The notes under the pieces: generated by a model | Seen by the model: the letters and a program-made list of their open reading frames with translations, nothing else | What the model was told of the DNA's origin: nothing | Database searches by the model: none | Position numbers and translations under genes: made by a program | Origin: Actinomycetota bacterium | Lineage (GTDB): Bacteria > Actinomycetota > Acidimicrobiia > Spongiisociales > UBA4744 | Length of the DNA stretch: 64,000 nucleotides | Direction: 5' to 3' | Assembly (NCBI GenBank): GCA_013152275.1 | Contig: JAADGS010000031.1 | Span: 18,309-82,308 of the forward strand | Part shown: piece after piece, positions 1 through 8,303 of the stretch | Position numbering within the stretch: the first letter of the stretch is position 1 | How the letters are laid out: every line of letters begins with the position of its first letter

Positions 1-569
1 GTGAGGAGGCCCTTGATCACGTTCAGCGCCTCGGTTCGCTGTGGCCAGATGATCGGGCTGTAGTTGGGGTCGAGTGAGGTCAGCTTTCCGTGTCGGGTGG
101 CCAAGGCGAACGCGCGTTGCACGGCGACGCGCTCAGGCTGGCGTGAGAGGGCAAATGCGGACGAATGCACGATCCGGGATCGGCGGATTGCATCGGCGGG
201 AACGTCGCCGGGACCGAGCTGAGCGTCACCGGCACGCAGCGCCTCGAAGTCCGGTGTGCCGGACGTGCGCGCAACGAACACCACCGTCGTGTGGACACGG
301 TGATCCATCAGGAGGTAGTCCGTGTCGACCCCGGACGCTCTCAGTTCGGATTTGATGAATGCACCGAACGCTCCGATGCCCACCTTGGCTACGACCGCGG
401 CCTTGCCACCCAGTTTCGCGACGTTGACGGCGACGTTGGCGGGGGAGCCGCCCTGGTGCCGGCGGAACAACTCGACCTCCCGCAGGTGCTCGGCAGGTGT
501 TTCCGAGATGAAATCGACGAGGGCTTCTCCCACGGTGAGGAGATCCAGGTCACCGTTCGCGATGATCAC
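1..569 (-). CDS. PfkB-family carbohydrate kinase, 3' end beyond the window
   Basis: This is the N-terminal ~189 residues of a ribokinase/fructokinase-type sugar kinase, which would phosphorylate a sugar with ATP in the cytoplasm. Reading leftward from a GTG at 569, the protein begins with a beta strand plus the acidic GEALVDF segment, followed by the PfkB N-terminal signature (HQGGSPANVAVNVAKLGG, residues about 42–59). KVGIGAFG and a lid-type strand follow, and SLDPNYSP lies near the edge. The C-terminal half, which would hold the anion hole and catalytic Asp, is outside the window, so the substrate cannot be named. An uninterrupted reading frame up to base 1 argues that it is a real gene cut only by the window border. 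Confidence 0.85.
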   Translation of the reverse strand, partial: MIIANGDLDLLTVGEALVDFISETPAEHLREVELFRRHQGGSPANVAVNVAKLGGKAAVVAKVGIGAFGAFIKSELRASGVDTDYLLMDHRVHTTVVFVARTSGTPDFEALRAGDAQLGPGDVPADAIRRSRIVHSSAFALSRQPERVAVQRAFALATRHGKLTSLDPNYSPIIWPQRTEALNVIKGLL

Positions 570-601
570 ACGGCCAGGGTAGCGGGCGATGCACGGCCGA
601 T

Positions 602-664
602 AACCGTTGAACCCAGGGCTCGTAGGGGTCGTGGCGACCCCCCTGAGCCCTGGGTTCAACGGTT
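602..664. terminator. Long perfect hairpin between two minus-strand genes
   Basis: Bases 602–621 are a perfect 20-bp inverted repeat of 645–664. Inside the loop, 625–631 pairs perfectly with 635–641, so the whole 63-nt stretch can fold into one extended stem. It lies just after the stop of the YhhN gene (700) and just before the start of the sugar kinase (569). A transcription terminator or mRNA-end structure for the upstream transcript is the simplest reading. No clear U-tract follows on either strand, so a repeat element is also possible. Confidence 0.6.
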
Positions 665-699
665 TGGGTGCGCCGGCCCTTTCGCGTGTCGGTGATCGG

Positions 700-1338
700 C
701 TACTTCGAGACGGACAACAACGACCAGGCGATGAGCAATTGACCGGCGTAGTAGAGCGGTAGACCCCACACTCGATTGACGAAACCGGGGGCCACGAAGC
801 GGTCACGGGCAACAGAGAGGTCCGAGAGGTAGAACGCAACGGTGCCGGCGAGGAGCATCGGCGTTGCCCCGGATGCCGTCGCGCCAACCGCCAGGACGAG
901 CATGGTCGAGATCACGGCAATGTATGCGATGATCGGGCCGATCATCGCGGCCGGTAGGTGGGGGCGCAGCCAGACGAAGATCAACGCGGCGACGACGAGG
1001 GCGACGCTGCCGGCGATGAGGGACACGCCGGAATCGACACCAAGCGTCGCGAAGGCGACGACATAGGCGATATGCCCCAGGAGGAACGCGCCGAGGCCGA
1101 CGAGGAACGCCGTGTGTGATGCGCCGAGCAGCAGCACATCGCCCGATGCGCCGAGCATGAGTCCGAGAAAGATCCATGTTCCAACGTTCGTGTCGAGCGC
1201 ACCCGCGCTCAGGGCGACCCCGACGAACCCGGCGGAGGCGACCGGTTTGGCGAGATTGCGAAGCGTGACGTTGCCGCGCTCACCGGAGAGCAGGACCGGC
1301 AAGGCCAAGACGGTCATGGCGGTGAATACCCAGGTCAT
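700..1338 (-). CDS. YhhN/TMEM86-family integral membrane protein
   Basis: A 212-residue, strongly hydrophobic protein with about seven to eight membrane segments. Family marks are the GDVLLLG acidic motif after the third segment, the second acidic motif YLSDLSVARDRF near residue 170, and a C-terminal LPLYYAGQLLIAWS segment. Eukaryotic TMEM86 members are lysoplasmalogenases, but the bacterial substrate is usually unknown, so I do not assign a reaction. The ATG at 1338 is chosen because it overlaps the stop of the upstream gene as ATGA, which implies translational coupling with the AroQ–hydrolase fusion. A start 13 codons upstream is possible but would overlap that gene by 42 nt. Confidence 0.8.
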   Translation of the reverse strand: MTWVFTAMTVLALPVLLSGERGNVTLRNLAKPVASAGFVGVALSAGALDTNVGTWIFLGLMLGASGDVLLLGASHTAFLVGLGAFLLGHIAYVVAFATLGVDSGVSLIAGSVALVVAALIFVWLRPHLPAAMIGPIIAYIAVISTMLVLAVGATASGATPMLLAGTVAFYLSDLSVARDRFVAPGFVNRVWGLPLYYAGQLLIAWSLLSVSK

Positions 1339-2492
1339 GACAGCATCTCGACGAGTAGGCCGGCGATGTCGGACCAATGTGGGCTCTGTTCATCGATGAG
1401 GCTCGCGTGTCCGACGGACGCGAGCTCGAGGTACCGGACATCCTCTCCGGCCGCCCGAGCCGAATCGACGTAGCGGCGCCCGTAGTCGACCGGGACATCG
1501 TCGTCGTCGGTCCCGTGGACGACCAGCTGTCGAATTCCGAGGGGAAGCATGGCGGCAGGTGATGCCTGGGCCACGGCCGTCTGGGAGGTGGCATCACCCA
1601 TGAAGGTGGCGACCGCGCCGGACCCGAGCCCGTCTCGGAGAGCCGCAGCGAGGTCGGTGATGCCGGCCAGCGAGACGAGAAGTGCCGGCGTGACCGCATC
1701 GGTCCGAGCGGAGGAGGCGAGCGCGAGATGACCGCCTGCCGAGTGACCGATGACGACGACCCGAGTTCGGTCGATGGCGGCATCGAGAAGCGCGACGTGA
1801 TCGATCCCTCGTGCGACGTCGAGCACGGTCGCCGGCCATCCTCCCCCCTCACCGACTCTCCGATACTCGATGTTCCAGGTGGCGAATCCCCTCTTCGTGA
1901 GGTCGGCCGCCAAACCGTCCATGAGATCTCTGGTCCACTGCCGTCTCCAGAAACCGCCGTGTACCAGAACGGCGATCGGATGAGGTCCGGGCCCTTCGGG
2001 GAGCCGGAGGTCTCCGACCTGATCGGGACGCTCCCCATAGGCAAGGACCTTCGGCGGAACCCGGTGGGCGAAGACGAGGTGACGCAGCGCCCACCGGTAT
2101 CCCTGGATCCCGCGACCATAGATGGTTGCGGTGCAGGCGGGAGCCGTCACCGAGACGCTCCTCCACGGTTCCCGTTCCTTGATATTGGAGATGTGGACTT
2201 CAACCGTCGGAATGCCGGCGGCTTCGATCGCGTCGTGGATCGCGTAGGACGTATGCGCGTAGGCGCCGGGGTTGAGGACGATGCCGTCGAACACCTCGCG
2301 TGCTTCGTGGAGACCGTCGATCAGAGCGCCTTCGTGGTTCGACTGGAAGGCTCGCACTTCGACTCCCAACTCGGTGCCCCAAGATCTGCAAAGGGCCTCG
2401 AGGTCGGCGAGCGTCGTCGTGCCGTAGATCTCAGGGCTCCGCGTACCGAGCAGGTTCAGGTTCGGTCCGTTGATCACCAGGATGTGTTGCAT
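1335..2492 (-). CDS. aroQ: Fusion: type II 3-dehydroquinate dehydratase + alpha/beta hydrolase
   Basis: Residues 1–145 form a complete type II dehydroquinase, which converts 3-dehydroquinate to 3-dehydroshikimate in the shikimate pathway. Visible motifs are GPNLNLLGTRSPEIYG (catalytic Arg and Tyr), FQSNHEGALID, LNPGAYAHTSYAIHDAI and VEVHISN (catalytic His). Residues about 150–385 are an alpha/beta hydrolase of the kynurenine-formamidase/BD-FAE type, with an HGGFW oxyanion motif, the GHSAGG nucleophile elbow, an acidic residue in HGTDDDDVP and a catalytic His in GHASLID. Stand-alone AroQ is about 145 residues, so the second domain is an addition rather than a long variant. The frame is open throughout, with no stop between the domains. 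The hydrolase substrate is unknown; an ester or formamide is inferred from the family only. Confidence 0.9.
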   Translation of the reverse strand: MQHILVINGPNLNLLGTRSPEIYGTTTLADLEALCRSWGTELGVEVRAFQSNHEGALIDGLHEAREVFDGIVLNPGAYAHTSYAIHDAIEAAGIPTVEVHISNIKEREPWRSVSVTAPACTATIYGRGIQGYRWALRHLVFAHRVPPKVLAYGERPDQVGDLRLPEGPGPHPIAVLVHGGFWRRQWTRDLMDGLAADLTKRGFATWNIEYRRVGEGGGWPATVLDVARGIDHVALLDAAIDRTRVVVIGHSAGGHLALASSARTDAVTPALLVSLAGITDLAAALRDGLGSGAVATFMGDATSQTAVAQASPAAMLPLGIRQLVVHGTDDDDVPVDYGRRYVDSARAAGEDVRYLELASVGHASLIDEQSPHWSDIAGLLVEMLS

Positions 2493-2639
2493 GGGACAAG
2501 GCTATCGAGTTTGCCCGGGTGCCGTGGCGTTCAGGGACGCCCGACACGAAGACCTCGGTGTCGCGGTACAGCGAATCGACGTACCTCGTCTTGCCGGTCG
2601 ACGCGCAGGATCGGTCTCGACAGGCACGGTGCGCGGGGT

Positions 2640-2945
2640 CTAGTCGGGCTTCCTTCTCGAGAACTTGGGAATGAGCACGATGACGGCAACTGCCACCGGC
2701 AGCAGCAGCGCCGCGAAGCGCGGTCGGTACAACAGCACAAGTCCCACGACGGCAAGGGGAACGGCGACTCTGGGACGAACCCGGCGCAGGTCGGGGAAGG
2801 CGAGCCAGACGGCGCCGAAGAGGATACCGACCCGGATCGCCATACCGCCGACGAGGCGGGTGGGTTCGTCCAGGGATGGTGAGAGCATCACGAGCGTTCC
2901 GACGACGAGGAGGGCTGCCACGATGGCGCCGAGGAAGGACCTCAT
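2640..2945 (-). CDS. Small predicted membrane protein of unknown function
   Basis: A 101-residue protein with an N-terminal hydrophobic segment (FLGAIVAALLVVGTLVML), a second at about residues 34–50 and a third covering about 60–92, ending in a basic tail (KFSRRKPD). I do not recognise a family. It lies upstream of the AroQ–hydrolase fusion on the same strand, separated by about 150 bp, so it may be transcribed with it. The hydrophobic pattern and the lack of a better frame on the other strand support coding. Confidence 0.6.
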   Translation of the reverse strand: MRSFLGAIVAALLVVGTLVMLSPSLDEPTRLVGGMAIRVGILFGAVWLAFPDLRRVRPRVAVPLAVVGLVLLYRPRFAALLLPVAVAVIVLIPKFSRRKPD

Positions 2946-3006
2946 GTGTCACGACTCGGCATAGAGGCGGATCGTACTCCCCATGTCGCGTGCTTCGAAC
3001 TCACGG

Positions 3007-3759
3007 CTACGCGAGATGAGTCGGGCGGTGGATCGGCCCGAGTTCCGAGGCGAGAGCGAGAGTCGCTTCGTCCAACCCGGCAGGCTCGAGTGTGTAGCCG
3101 CCGGACCGGAACGCGTCGAGGATTGCCCGTCGGGCGTGCGCCGTCGTGACGCCCGGCGCGGCGGAACGCAGGTCTCCACTCGTCGCCGGATCCCATTCGA
3201 TACCCAGGGCTTCGTACACGGGAATCAGCACATCCGCGACCCGGTCACCACCGGAGACGACGACGACCCCGCCGATGTGGGCCGCTCCCGACACGATTCG
3301 CTGGCCGACACCCATCACTTTTCGTACTCCACCGATGTTGACGCTGTGGGCTCCCGGGCAGTACTCGCCCGGCACTTCTCCGACACGAGCATCTGTGCCG
3401 AGAGAGCGGAAGGCGTCGACCATGATGGTGCCGATCTCCTCGAAACGCTCATTGATGCCGACGCGAGGGTCGTCGACGGGGACCGTCCACGAGAAGGCGA
3501 TCGTGCCGGAATGGAACACTGCGGCACGCCCTCCCGCGAGTCGCTCCACTGCACCGAATCCGCAAGCGAGGGCGGCATCGACGGCGCGCCGATACCCGGG
3601 CTGGACGGCGTCTCTTCGACCGAAGGCCACGATGGAGCCCGGCTCGTACAGACGCAGGATCGCTTCTGTGTCTCCACGAGCGACCTGGAGGAGGAGGGCG
3701 TGGGAGATGGCGGTATCCAGTTCGGGAGGGTCGGGGAAACCGGCATCCAGGAACAACAT
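3007..3759 (-). CDS. Lipoate/biotin protein ligase-like protein (BPL/LplA family)
   Basis: A 250-residue protein with the LplA fold signature. RRDAVQPGY resembles the R(R/Q)-x-A-x-P lipoyl-AMP-binding loop, RLAGGRAAVFHSGTIAFSW matches the family GG-x-A-x-(F/Y)H-x-G-x-hydrophobic-x-(F/Y)S core, and RKVMGVGQRIVSGAAHIGGVVVV contains the KxxG-xx-Q lysine motif. It would attach lipoate or a similar acyl group to a carrier protein, or transfer octanoyl groups; no carrier protein lies nearby. ATG 3759 (LFLDAGFPDP) is preferred over a start 19 codons upstream, because the extra residues are not family-like and would run into the divergent promoter region. Confidence 0.8.
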   Translation of the reverse strand: MLFLDAGFPDPPELDTAISHALLLQVARGDTEAILRLYEPGSIVAFGRRDAVQPGYRRAVDAALACGFGAVERLAGGRAAVFHSGTIAFSWTVPVDDPRVGINERFEEIGTIMVDAFRSLGTDARVGEVPGEYCPGAHSVNIGGVRKVMGVGQRIVSGAAHIGGVVVVSGGDRVADVLIPVYEALGIEWDPATSGDLRSAAPGVTTAHARRAILDAFRSGGYTLEPAGLDEATLALASELGPIHRPTHLA

Positions 3760-3839
3760 CGGTGCAGTATCCCAGATACTCGTTCTCCTAACAGTTCTCG
3801 AACATCCGTTGTGCACAATGGATGCAGAAGGAGGTTGTG

Positions 3840-4667
3840 ATGCAACGTACAGCCAAGATTGCAGTCCTGGTCCTGGTCGTCGTGGGTCTTCTCGTCGGGG
3901 GCCTCACCGTGGCGGGAGCGACAGAGGGTGACCGCGCGACGGTCCCGCAGACCGGGATCGTGGCAGTGCTGCGACCGCTCATCGACGATGGGACCATCAC
4001 AGAGTCCCAGGCGGAGGCCGTCGCCGCGCGGCTCGGACCGATCGTCAGATCCGAGGGCATCCGTCGTGACGCGGAACGTTTCCGTGGACGGGCGATGGCT
4101 GTGGCGCGCCGCGTCGCCGACATGCTCGACATGACCGTGCCCGAACTCGGAAAGGAGCTCGAGGGCGGTGCGACGCTGGCACAGATCGCAGAGAGCCGAG
4201 GGTCGAGCGGTGGGGAGATCGTGAGCACGCTCGTGGGTGAGATCTCCCAACGTCTCGCCGACCAGGTCGCCGAGGGGCGAATCACGCAGGAAAGGGCCGA
4301 TGAGGTGCTTGCCGGCGCGACCGGGCGTATCGCCGATCTCGTCGAATCTCCACATCCTGGGCGAGTGGCGTTCAGGGAACACCGCTCTCGCCTCGCCAGG
4401 CTGGGCGCGCTGCGCATCGGCGCGGACGTCTTGGACATGACTCCGCAAGAACTGAGAAGTGCGCTCCAGAGCGGTCAGAGTCTCGGCGAGATCGCAGCGA
4501 GTAGAGGCGTCGACGAGGACGTGCTGGTCGATGCCCTGCTACGGCCGATACGCGAGCAGGTTGCCCTGGCCGTCGAACGCGGTCGCATCGATGGAGACCG
4601 GGCGGGGAGGATACTCGACCAGGCGGCCGAGCGGGTCCGAAATCTGGTTGAAACCCGGCGCGGGTGA
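3840..4667 (+). CDS. Secreted protein with a duplicated helical repeat
   Basis: A 275-residue protein with a Sec signal peptide (AKIAVLVLVVVGLLVGGL then AGA). The mature part contains a short unit (VLRPLIDDGTITESQAEAV) and two copies of an ~75-residue module. Each module starts with DMT-x-x-EL, continues through a (L/I)A(Q/E)IA-x-SRG helix-turn and ends with G(R/T)I-x-x-x-RA…(A/V)(D/R)LVE. The spacing suggests alpha-helical repeats on the cell surface. No catalytic residues are evident and I do not know a function. The start is fixed by a strong AAGGAGG at 3828–3834, five bases before ATG 3840; an in-frame ATG 18 bp upstream lacks this. Confidence 0.75.
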   Translation: MQRTAKIAVLVLVVVGLLVGGLTVAGATEGDRATVPQTGIVAVLRPLIDDGTITESQAEAVAARLGPIVRSEGIRRDAERFRGRAMAVARRVADMLDMTVPELGKELEGGATLAQIAESRGSSGGEIVSTLVGEISQRLADQVAEGRITQERADEVLAGATGRIADLVESPHPGRVAFREHRSRLARLGALRIGADVLDMTPQELRSALQSGQSLGEIAASRGVDEDVLVDALLRPIREQVALAVERGRIDGDRAGRILDQAAERVRNLVETRRG

Positions 4668-4885
4668 GCGCATCTCCGTGGCGGTTCATCGGGACTGCGG
4701 CAGATCCTGCGTGTGAAGTGCCGCCGTGGGCGAGAGCAACGGAAACCTCGGGTCGTAACCCTCGAAGTCGACGTGGACGATGGGAGTGCGGCGAGGACCT
4801 ACCGGCGAGGGTCAAGTAGACTGAAGGGGCTCCGAGGGCGGGGGACCTGGGGTTGGGGCGTGGCTGGTGGGCCGAATGGAAACCG

Positions 4886-6151
4886 ATGCCTTCGTCGAAC
4901 CGTCGAGAGCGACTCCTCAGGCGCTTTGAACGCAACTCCCGTGCAGGCGCGGAGGCGGGTGTGTTCCGCGTCCGTGTGGAGGATCGTGTCCTTACGGGAG
5001 ACACGATCACCATCAATGGTCGCAGACTCCTCAACTTCGGCATGGCTTCGTACCTCGGCCTCAATCTGGACCCGCGGCTCAAGGCAGGTGCGATCGACGC
5101 CATCTTGCGCTACGGTCCCGTCTATTCGTCGTCGACTGCTTTCACTTCGCTTCCTCTGTACACCGCGCTCGAAGAACGCCTGGAGCGCATGTTCGAGGGA
5201 CACGTGGTCATCGCGCCGACCACGACGCTTGCCCATCTCGCTGCCCTTCCCCTGATCGTCACCGTCGGATCCGCCGTTCTGATCGATGCGCAGGCACACG
5301 AGTCCCTTCGCCTGGCCGCTCAGATCCTGCGCGCATCCGGATCGTCCGTCTCTGCAGTACCGCACAACGACATGGAGGCGCTTGCAGATGCCGTGAAGCG
5401 ATCGTCGAGTCCTTCGGTGTGGTATCTGGCCGATGGTGTCTACTCGATGTTTGGAGATCTTGCACCGCTCCACGAGATCTCTGCGCTCATGGATCGGTTT
5501 CCGAACCTGCACGTGTACCTCGACGATGCGCACGGTTTCGGGTGGGCGGGTACACACGGTCGGGGGTACGTGCTGGCCAACGTACCGATCCGTGAGCGCA
5601 TGGTGGTCGCCGGGTCGCTCTCGAAGTCGATCGGCGCGGGTGGTGGAGCGCTCGTCTTCGCGGATGAGAGCACCGCCAGACGTGTGCGAACACTCGGCGG
5701 GACGATGACATTCTCCGGTCCGCTCCATCCTGCCGAGCTCGGCGCCGCGCTCGCCTCGGTGGACATTCACCTCTCCGGCGAGCATGCCGTGTTGCAGTCC
5801 CGGCTCCTGGCACAGATCGAGTTGACCCGTGGCCTCCTCGTCGAACGGGGACTTCCCGTCGTCGGAGTGGCCGACTCGCCCGTGTGGTTCATCCGCATCG
5901 GTACCTCCGGTGACACGATCGAGGTGGCGAAACGCCTGCAATCGGATGGTTTCTACGTGAATCCTTCCGGATACCCTGCAGTGCCGGTCGGCTACGCGGG
6001 AGTGCGACTCACCAACACCTTGTATCTCCCGGACGACGCCTATGTCGCGCTCGCCGATGCGCTCGCGAGGCGTGTCCGGGAGGTCTTGGGCGACGTGGAG
6101 ATCGAGATCGATCTGACAGAGGAGATATCACCGCGCGTTGATCCGCTTTAG
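4886..6151 (+). CDS. Alpha-oxoamine synthase-like PLP enzyme (aminotransferase class I/II fold)
   Basis: A 421-residue fold-type I PLP enzyme of the 8-amino-7-oxononanoate synthase / serine palmitoyltransferase / glycine C-acetyltransferase group, which condense an amino acid with an acyl-CoA. Visible features are NFGMASYLGL near the N-terminus, YLDDAHGFGWAGTHGRGYV (PLP-ring Asp and His) and AGSLSKSIGAGGG, in which Lys would carry PLP. The C-terminal region is typical. No biotin or sphingolipid genes adjoin it, so the substrates are open; serine palmitoyltransferase-like and keto-sphinganine-type roles are as likely as biotin synthesis. ATG 4886 is chosen over an upstream TTG at 4853; neither has a strong ribosome site. 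It precedes the histidine kinase by 2 bp. Confidence 0.85.
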   Translation: MPSSNRRERLLRRFERNSRAGAEAGVFRVRVEDRVLTGDTITINGRRLLNFGMASYLGLNLDPRLKAGAIDAILRYGPVYSSSTAFTSLPLYTALEERLERMFEGHVVIAPTTTLAHLAALPLIVTVGSAVLIDAQAHESLRLAAQILRASGSSVSAVPHNDMEALADAVKRSSSPSVWYLADGVYSMFGDLAPLHEISALMDRFPNLHVYLDDAHGFGWAGTHGRGYVLANVPIRERMVVAGSLSKSIGAGGGALVFADESTARRVRTLGGTMTFSGPLHPAELGAALASVDIHLSGEHAVLQSRLLAQIELTRGLLVERGLPVVGVADSPVWFIRIGTSGDTIEVAKRLQSDGFYVNPSGYPAVPVGYAGVRLTNTLYLPDDAYVALADALARRVREVLGDVEIEIDLTEEISPRVDPL

Positions 6152-6153
6152 GG

Positions 6154-7890
6154 GTGAAGGCCTTGTGCCGATACAGCGGCGTGCAACCGTTCCTCAACGT
6201 CTGGAAGCAACACCCAGTTTGGTTTCGGTGGATCGCAGCGATCGTGTTCGCGCTGCTGTTGGGGTTGGCCGTCGTCTCGGCCACGGTTCCTTCTGCAGAG
6301 GACACCGCCGGGCCCATCGGTCTCTTTCTCGGCAGTGTTTCCGCAGGCGTCACCTTTGTCGTCGGAGCCCGGCGTCTCCACGGGAGAGAGCGTGTTTCGT
6401 GGACGTTCGTTGGTGTCGGCCTGCTCCTCATCGCGACCGGTGTCTTCGCGGTGGCACTCATCTCGTCATTCACGGAAATGGCGGCTTTTGGACCGCCGGA
6501 CCTCCTCTTTCTCAGCGGGTACGCGTTCGGGATCGTGGGATTCGCCCTCCTTCCCCAGGTCGCCTCCGACTGGTCGGAACGGCTACGGGTCCTACTCGAC
6601 GGCCTCATCGGTGCGATCTCGATAGGTGTCATCGCCTGGCTTCTGATACTTGGTGACCTGCTCGGGAAGCTGCAGTCGCTGACGGCGTGGGAACGGTGGG
6701 CCGGCTCCGCGTATCCGGTGCTGGATGCGATCGCGATGATCGTGATCATTCTGGTGTTCGTGCGCCGCAGCACGTACCGTTTCGACGCCCGGCTCCTGTT
6801 CGTCGGCGCGGCATTCATTGCCCAGATCGTGGCGGATCTCGCCTATCTGAAATCCGGTGTCGGGCACACGTTCACGGAGGCAAAGCCGATCTACCCACTG
6901 AGCATCTCGGTGCTCATTCTCTTCTTCGCAGCTGCACTGATGGTCCGGTCTCGTCCGGAGCGTCGCGAATACGCGGATCGCAGGTCGTCGCTGCTCGTGC
7001 TGGCCACCCCCTACTCGCTCGCCGCGGCCATGACGACCTTCCTGATCGTGCGCATCGTCCAGGAGCGACTCGATACCGGCTTCTGGGCACTCCTGTGGGG
7101 AACGATCGCAGTCTCCGTGCTCGTCTTCGTCCGGCAAGGCGTTGCCATCCGTGAGAACAGAAGGCTCGTCGAGCGGCAGCGGGCTGCGCTCGTCTCGTCC
7201 ATCTCCCATGAGTTGCGCACTCCGCTGACCGCCGTCGTCGGATTCCTGGATCTCGTGATCGATGAGGTGACTCCTCTCGACACGGAAGAACGGGACGAGC
7301 TCCTGTTGGTCGTACACCAACAGGCTCGGTACATGGCCCGGATCGTGTCCGATCTCATCTTGCTGGCCAGAGGCAATCTCGACAGTATCGACATCGCGCC
7401 GGCGAAGGTCTCTCTGAAGAGTCTCCTGAACTCCGCGATTGCGACGGTGGATTCCGGCGGGTCGTCCGTGACGGTCGAATCGGACGCGAACCTCGAGGTC
7501 TTTGTCGATTCGGAACGGTTGCAGCAACTCATCGTCAATCTCGTCTCGAATGCAATTCGTTATGGGAGAGGTCGCGTGAACGTCGTGGCGAAGGCGGCGG
7601 GCTCGGCGCTCGTCATCGAGGTCCACGACGATGGGCTCGGGGTGCCCAAGCGGCATGAATTGACCATCTGGGAGCGTTTCGAGAGAGGTGCTCATCGTCT
7701 CGACGGGACGCGGCCCGGATCGGGCATCGGGCTGGCGGTCGTGCGTGTCGTTGCCGAGGCGCACGGAGGGACTGCCGACTATCGACGTTCGGAACGTCTC
7801 GGCGGCTCGTGTTTCTTTGTGACCTTGCCGCGCAGGATCGTCGAAACCAGTCGAGAGAAGCTCGACGGTTCGGTTCGATCGGCGAGCTGA
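6154..7890 (+). CDS. Membrane-bound sensor histidine kinase (orphan)
   Basis: A 578-residue kinase. Residues about 20–335 contain roughly nine membrane segments resembling a MASE-type sensor, without an obvious periplasmic domain. The HisKA helix carries phosphoacceptor His352 in SSISHELRTPLTAVVGFLD. The ATPase domain shows the N box (NLVSNAIRYG), G1 box (DDGLGVP) and G2 box (GSGIGLAVVR). No response regulator is next to it, so the partner must be elsewhere. It starts at a GTG two bases after the stop of the PLP enzyme, so the two are probably one transcript and the signal could relate to lipid or membrane state (inference). Confidence 0.9.
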   Translation: MKALCRYSGVQPFLNVWKQHPVWFRWIAAIVFALLLGLAVVSATVPSAEDTAGPIGLFLGSVSAGVTFVVGARRLHGRERVSWTFVGVGLLLIATGVFAVALISSFTEMAAFGPPDLLFLSGYAFGIVGFALLPQVASDWSERLRVLLDGLIGAISIGVIAWLLILGDLLGKLQSLTAWERWAGSAYPVLDAIAMIVIILVFVRRSTYRFDARLLFVGAAFIAQIVADLAYLKSGVGHTFTEAKPIYPLSISVLILFFAAALMVRSRPERREYADRRSSLLVLATPYSLAAAMTTFLIVRIVQERLDTGFWALLWGTIAVSVLVFVRQGVAIRENRRLVERQRAALVSSISHELRTPLTAVVGFLDLVIDEVTPLDTEERDELLLVVHQQARYMARIVSDLILLARGNLDSIDIAPAKVSLKSLLNSAIATVDSGGSSVTVESDANLEVFVDSERLQQLIVNLVSNAIRYGRGRVNVVAKAAGSALVIEVHDDGLGVPKRHELTIWERFERGAHRLDGTRPGSGIGLAVVRVVAEAHGGTADYRRSERLGGSCFFVTLPRRIVETSREKLDGSVRSAS

Positions 7891-8252
7891 GTTCATGTCT
7901 GTCGGCGTGTATGCGGTTCGTCCGGCGGAGAGCGTCGGGGGAGGCGATGGGGAGGCGATCGGGGCGCGGATGGTCGGGACATCTCGACTCGCCTCGAACT
8001 CGTCGATCGGCACGACCCTGAGACGGGTTTCTCGACGGTGGAGCGGCTCGCCGGCCGGCGTGCGGCGACCATCGTCGGAGGCGGAGGTGCCCGTCGGTGT
8101 ACGCCCCGTGCGGTGGGCGGTCTCTCCGCCATGCCTGGTCGAAGACGTGCGTGTCCGAGGATTCGATCTCCGTGAGAGTGCTTACGAGTAGGGGCTTTCG
8201 ACCCTTTCGATTGGGACTTTTGCAGCTCGTGCCAGCTCATACAGCAAGGTAG
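7891..8252. other. Intergenic stretch without a convincing gene
   Basis: About 360 bp between the histidine kinase and the sulfur operon. Open frames of about 100 codons exist on both strands, but they are rich in Arg, Ser and Pro, have no recognisable domain and mirror each other, as expected of random high-GC DNA. No hairpin terminator was obvious after the kinase. Confidence 0.5.
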
Positions 8253-8277
8253 TATGCAGGGTATGCAGAATATGCAG
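8253..8277 (+). promoter_or_regulatory. Three direct repeats of TATGCAG, operator candidate
   Basis: The heptamer TATGCAG occurs at 8253–8259, 8262–8268 and 8271–8277, exactly 9 bp apart, 27–51 bases before the regulator gene. The phasing and position suggest a binding site for a DNA-binding protein, most simply the HTH–PocR regulator encoded just downstream (autoregulation is inference). The repeats also contain A/T-rich -10-like hexamers, so operator and promoter may overlap. Confidence 0.5.
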
Positions 8278-8303
8278 AGTGATGTACGAAAGGCAGGACG
8301 CGG

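Noticed and set aside
1728..2882. A 384-codon plus-strand frame opposite the AroQ–hydrolase fusion
   Set aside because: It has no recognisable motif, and the minus strand encodes a complete two-domain enzyme.
7895..8191. A 98-codon frame between the histidine kinase and the sulfur operon
   Set aside because: It has low-complexity Ser/Arg/Val content, no ribosome site and an equally long frame on the other strand.
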